A DNA stretch of 64,000 nt, taken from contig JAUYVI010000002.1 in NCBI GenBank assembly GCA_030715195.1, positions 186,001 to 250,000 of the forward strand. Direction: 5' to 3'. This document shows positions 62,800 to 64,000 of this stretch, piece by piece; position 1 is the stretch's first letter; each line of letters opens with the position of its first letter. The notes under the pieces are model-generated. The model was not told the origin of the DNA, ran no database searches, and saw only the letters and a list, made by a program, of their open reading frames with translations. The translations under genes and the position numbers were made by a program. The DNA is from Dongia sedimenti. Lineage in GTDB: Bacteria > Pseudomonadota > Alphaproteobacteria > Dongiales > Dongiaceae.

Positions 62800-63950
62800 A
62801 GATATGGCAGCAACAGGCGCACCGCCCGGTTGCGCAGCCGCACCAAAAGGGGCTGCGCATAAAGTGCTTTCAGCGTGATCTCTGTCCCTTGCCGCGCCGC
62901 GATCTTCTCCGAAAGCAGCGCGCTGAAGTCATGGTCGTAGATCTCCATGTTCAGCTCGAAATTGAGCCTGAGGCTGCGCTGGTCCCAGTTGGCGCTGCCG
63001 ACCAGCGACCAGCCGCCGTCGATCGTCATCAGCTTGGAATGCTCGAACGGCTGCGGTGCCCGCCAGATCCGTGTGCCGGCGATCAGCAAAGGCGCGATAT
63101 GCGCCATCACCGCCCAGTCCATGATCCGGTGGTCGCTGTTTTCCGGGATGACGATGTCGACATCGACGCCGCGCATGGCCGCGAGCTCCAGGGCCGCCAC
63201 CAGCCGCTCATCGGGCAGGAAATAGGGCGTGATGATCTTGATCGAGCGCTGCGCGGAGCCGATCGCCTGCAGGAACATGAACTCGATCTTCTCGATATCC
63301 TGGTCCGGACCGGAAGTGACCACCCGCGCCAGTGCCGGGCCGCAAGGCGGGCTCTGCGGAAACCAGGTGAGACCGCGCAGCTCCTCGCCGGTGGCGAATT
63401 CCCAATCCGTCACGAAGGCCTCGGTGATCTGCTCGACCACCGGGCCCCTCACCTCGAAATGCATGTCGCGCACCGCGGTGCGGGGATCGCAGGCCTTCAG
63501 GTTGTGCGCGCTGATGTTGAGGCCGCCGACGAACCCGCGCTGCCCGTCGACGACCAGGATCTTCTTGTGGTTCCTCAGGTTGAGGAAGGCCATCCGCCAC
63601 GGCAGCCAGGAATGCAGGAAGCGGGCGACCTTGACACCGCCGCGCTGTAAACGGAACACGGCCATGGAAAAGATATAGCCGCTGCCCACGCCGTCGATGA
63701 TCACGCGAACCTCGACGCCGCGGCGTTGCGCGGCAATCAGGGCCTCGATGAACGGGGTTCCGGCTTCATCCGCGGCGAAGATGTAGCTGGTGAGACCGAC
63801 GGTGATCTTGGCGTCCGCGATCGCTTGAAGCATCGCCGGATAGGCCTCGTCGCCGCTGCGCATCGCTCTGACGGTGTTGCCGGCGAGTGTCGGGCGATGC
63901 GTGATGACACCGACCGCCCGTTCCAGAGCCGCGTATTTCTCGCTGCGCAA
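62796..63950 (-). CDS. Phospholipase D/cardiolipin synthase-like protein (may be 5' partial)
   Basis: A 384-aa PLD-superfamily enzyme with two HKD motifs: HKKILVVDGQRGFVGGLN near 128-145 and HSKLMTIDGGWSLVGSANWD near 300-320. GVGS and ITPYFLPDE fit cardiolipin synthases. TTG at 63950 is the only start within the window, and the frame stays open to the right edge. Typical cardiolipin synthases have about 60-100 further N-terminal residues with two helices, so the gene may start beyond the window. Likely makes or exchanges phospholipid head groups. Confidence 0.85.
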   Translation of the reverse strand: MRSEKYAALERAVGVITHRPTLAGNTVRAMRSGDEAYPAMLQAIADAKITVGLTSYIFAADEAGTPFIEALIAAQRRGVEVRVIIDGVGSGYIFSMAVFRLQRGGVKVARFLHSWLPWRMAFLNLRNHKKILVVDGQRGFVGGLNISAHNLKACDPRTAVRDMHFEVRGPVVEQITEAFVTDWEFATGEELRGLTWFPQSPPCGPALARVVTSGPDQDIEKIEFMFLQAIGSAQRSIKIITPYFLPDERLVAALELAAMRGVDVDIVIPENSDHRIMDWAVMAHIAPLLIAGTRIWRAPQPFEHSKLMTIDGGWSLVGSANWDQRSLRLNFELNMEIYDHDFSALLSEKIAARQGTEITLKALYAQPLLVRLRNRAVRLLLPYL

Positions 63951-64000
63951 GGTCCCGATTGGCGGCGGCGGGGGGCGCCGAGCGGCATAGCGGCGGCTGA

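Noticed and set aside
1-64000. CRISPR arrays, transposases, prophage genes, rRNA
   Set aside because: No regularly spaced repeats, no DDE or integrase-type proteins, no phage structural genes and no rRNA sequence were seen in any part of the window.

Overview
The window is a dense, high-GC stretch of a bacterial chromosome. Gene content points to an alphaproteobacterium, probably of the Rhodospirillales type. The grounds are an ISC (not SUF) iron-sulfur operon headed by iscR, the HIG1-like gene / PduO adenosyltransferase / etfBA / 3-hydroxybutyryl-CoA dehydrogenase neighbourhood, a PraR-like XRE regulator, DUF1223 and PAS_5 proteins, a TTAA-N7-TTAA CtrA-type box, and HpnA/HpnL homologues. No species is claimed. 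Both edges cut genes: the first gene lacks about 100 N-terminal residues relative to its paralogue, and the last minus-strand gene may continue past the right edge.

Layout. 1-9.25 kb: a plus-strand surface-glycan cluster. A GtrB/ArnC-like GT2, an AsnB-type amidotransferase and two SAM methyltransferases are translationally coupled by 1-4 nt overlaps. They are flanked by two large paralogous polytopic proteins and followed by a GtrA-like flippase, which resembles a lipid-linked glycan-modification (gtr) system. 9.3-16.4 kb: Der GTPase, a GT4 overlapping a radical SAM gene, then minus-strand hpnL, hpnA and an aldo/keto reductase. 16.4-21.1 kb: HIG1-like protein, cobalamin adenosyltransferase, an unknown Ala-rich protein behind a CtrA-type box, and etfB-etfA-hbd behind a strong sigma70 promoter. 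21.2-27 kb: a membrane-methyltransferase fusion, an MHYT-LytTR regulator, a secreted B-lectin protein, a copper module (DUF2946, PCu(A)C, SCO1) and an SH3 protein. 27.3-31.7 kb: a PotDBCA-like ABC importer. 31.7-38.7 kb: a Kef/YbaL antiporter, and an RND pump with divergent tetR and tandem operator-like palindromes.

38.7-44.8 kb: a TIGR03032 protein, a divergent D-aminoacylase / Ldh-type dehydrogenase versus RidA / putative glycosidase-like cluster, and a PAS_5 protein. 44.9-46.9 kb: an elongator tRNA-Met with a strong promoter. It is followed by about 1.8 kb of small minus-strand genes that end in a degenerate copy of the tRNA 3' end, suggesting an old integration scar. 47-58.8 kb: DUF1223, then one long minus-strand operon cysE-iscR-(second cysteine desulfurase)-iscS-iscU-iscA-hscB-hscA-fdx-iscX-hydrolase-mnmA-SCP2, behind a promoter overlapped by an IscR-box-like sequence. 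This joins cysteine synthesis, Fe-S assembly and tRNA thiolation. 58.9-64 kb: an alpha/beta hydrolase, anmK, tyrS, an EEP-family protein and a phospholipase D/cardiolipin synthase-like protein.

No CRISPR array, intact prophage, transposase or rRNA was seen. The most notable points are the gtr-like cluster with GT-C-like paralogues, the tRNA-Met scar, the eukaryote-like zinc-ribbon HscB, the IscR box, the CtrA box before an unknown gene, and the D-aminoacylase cluster.
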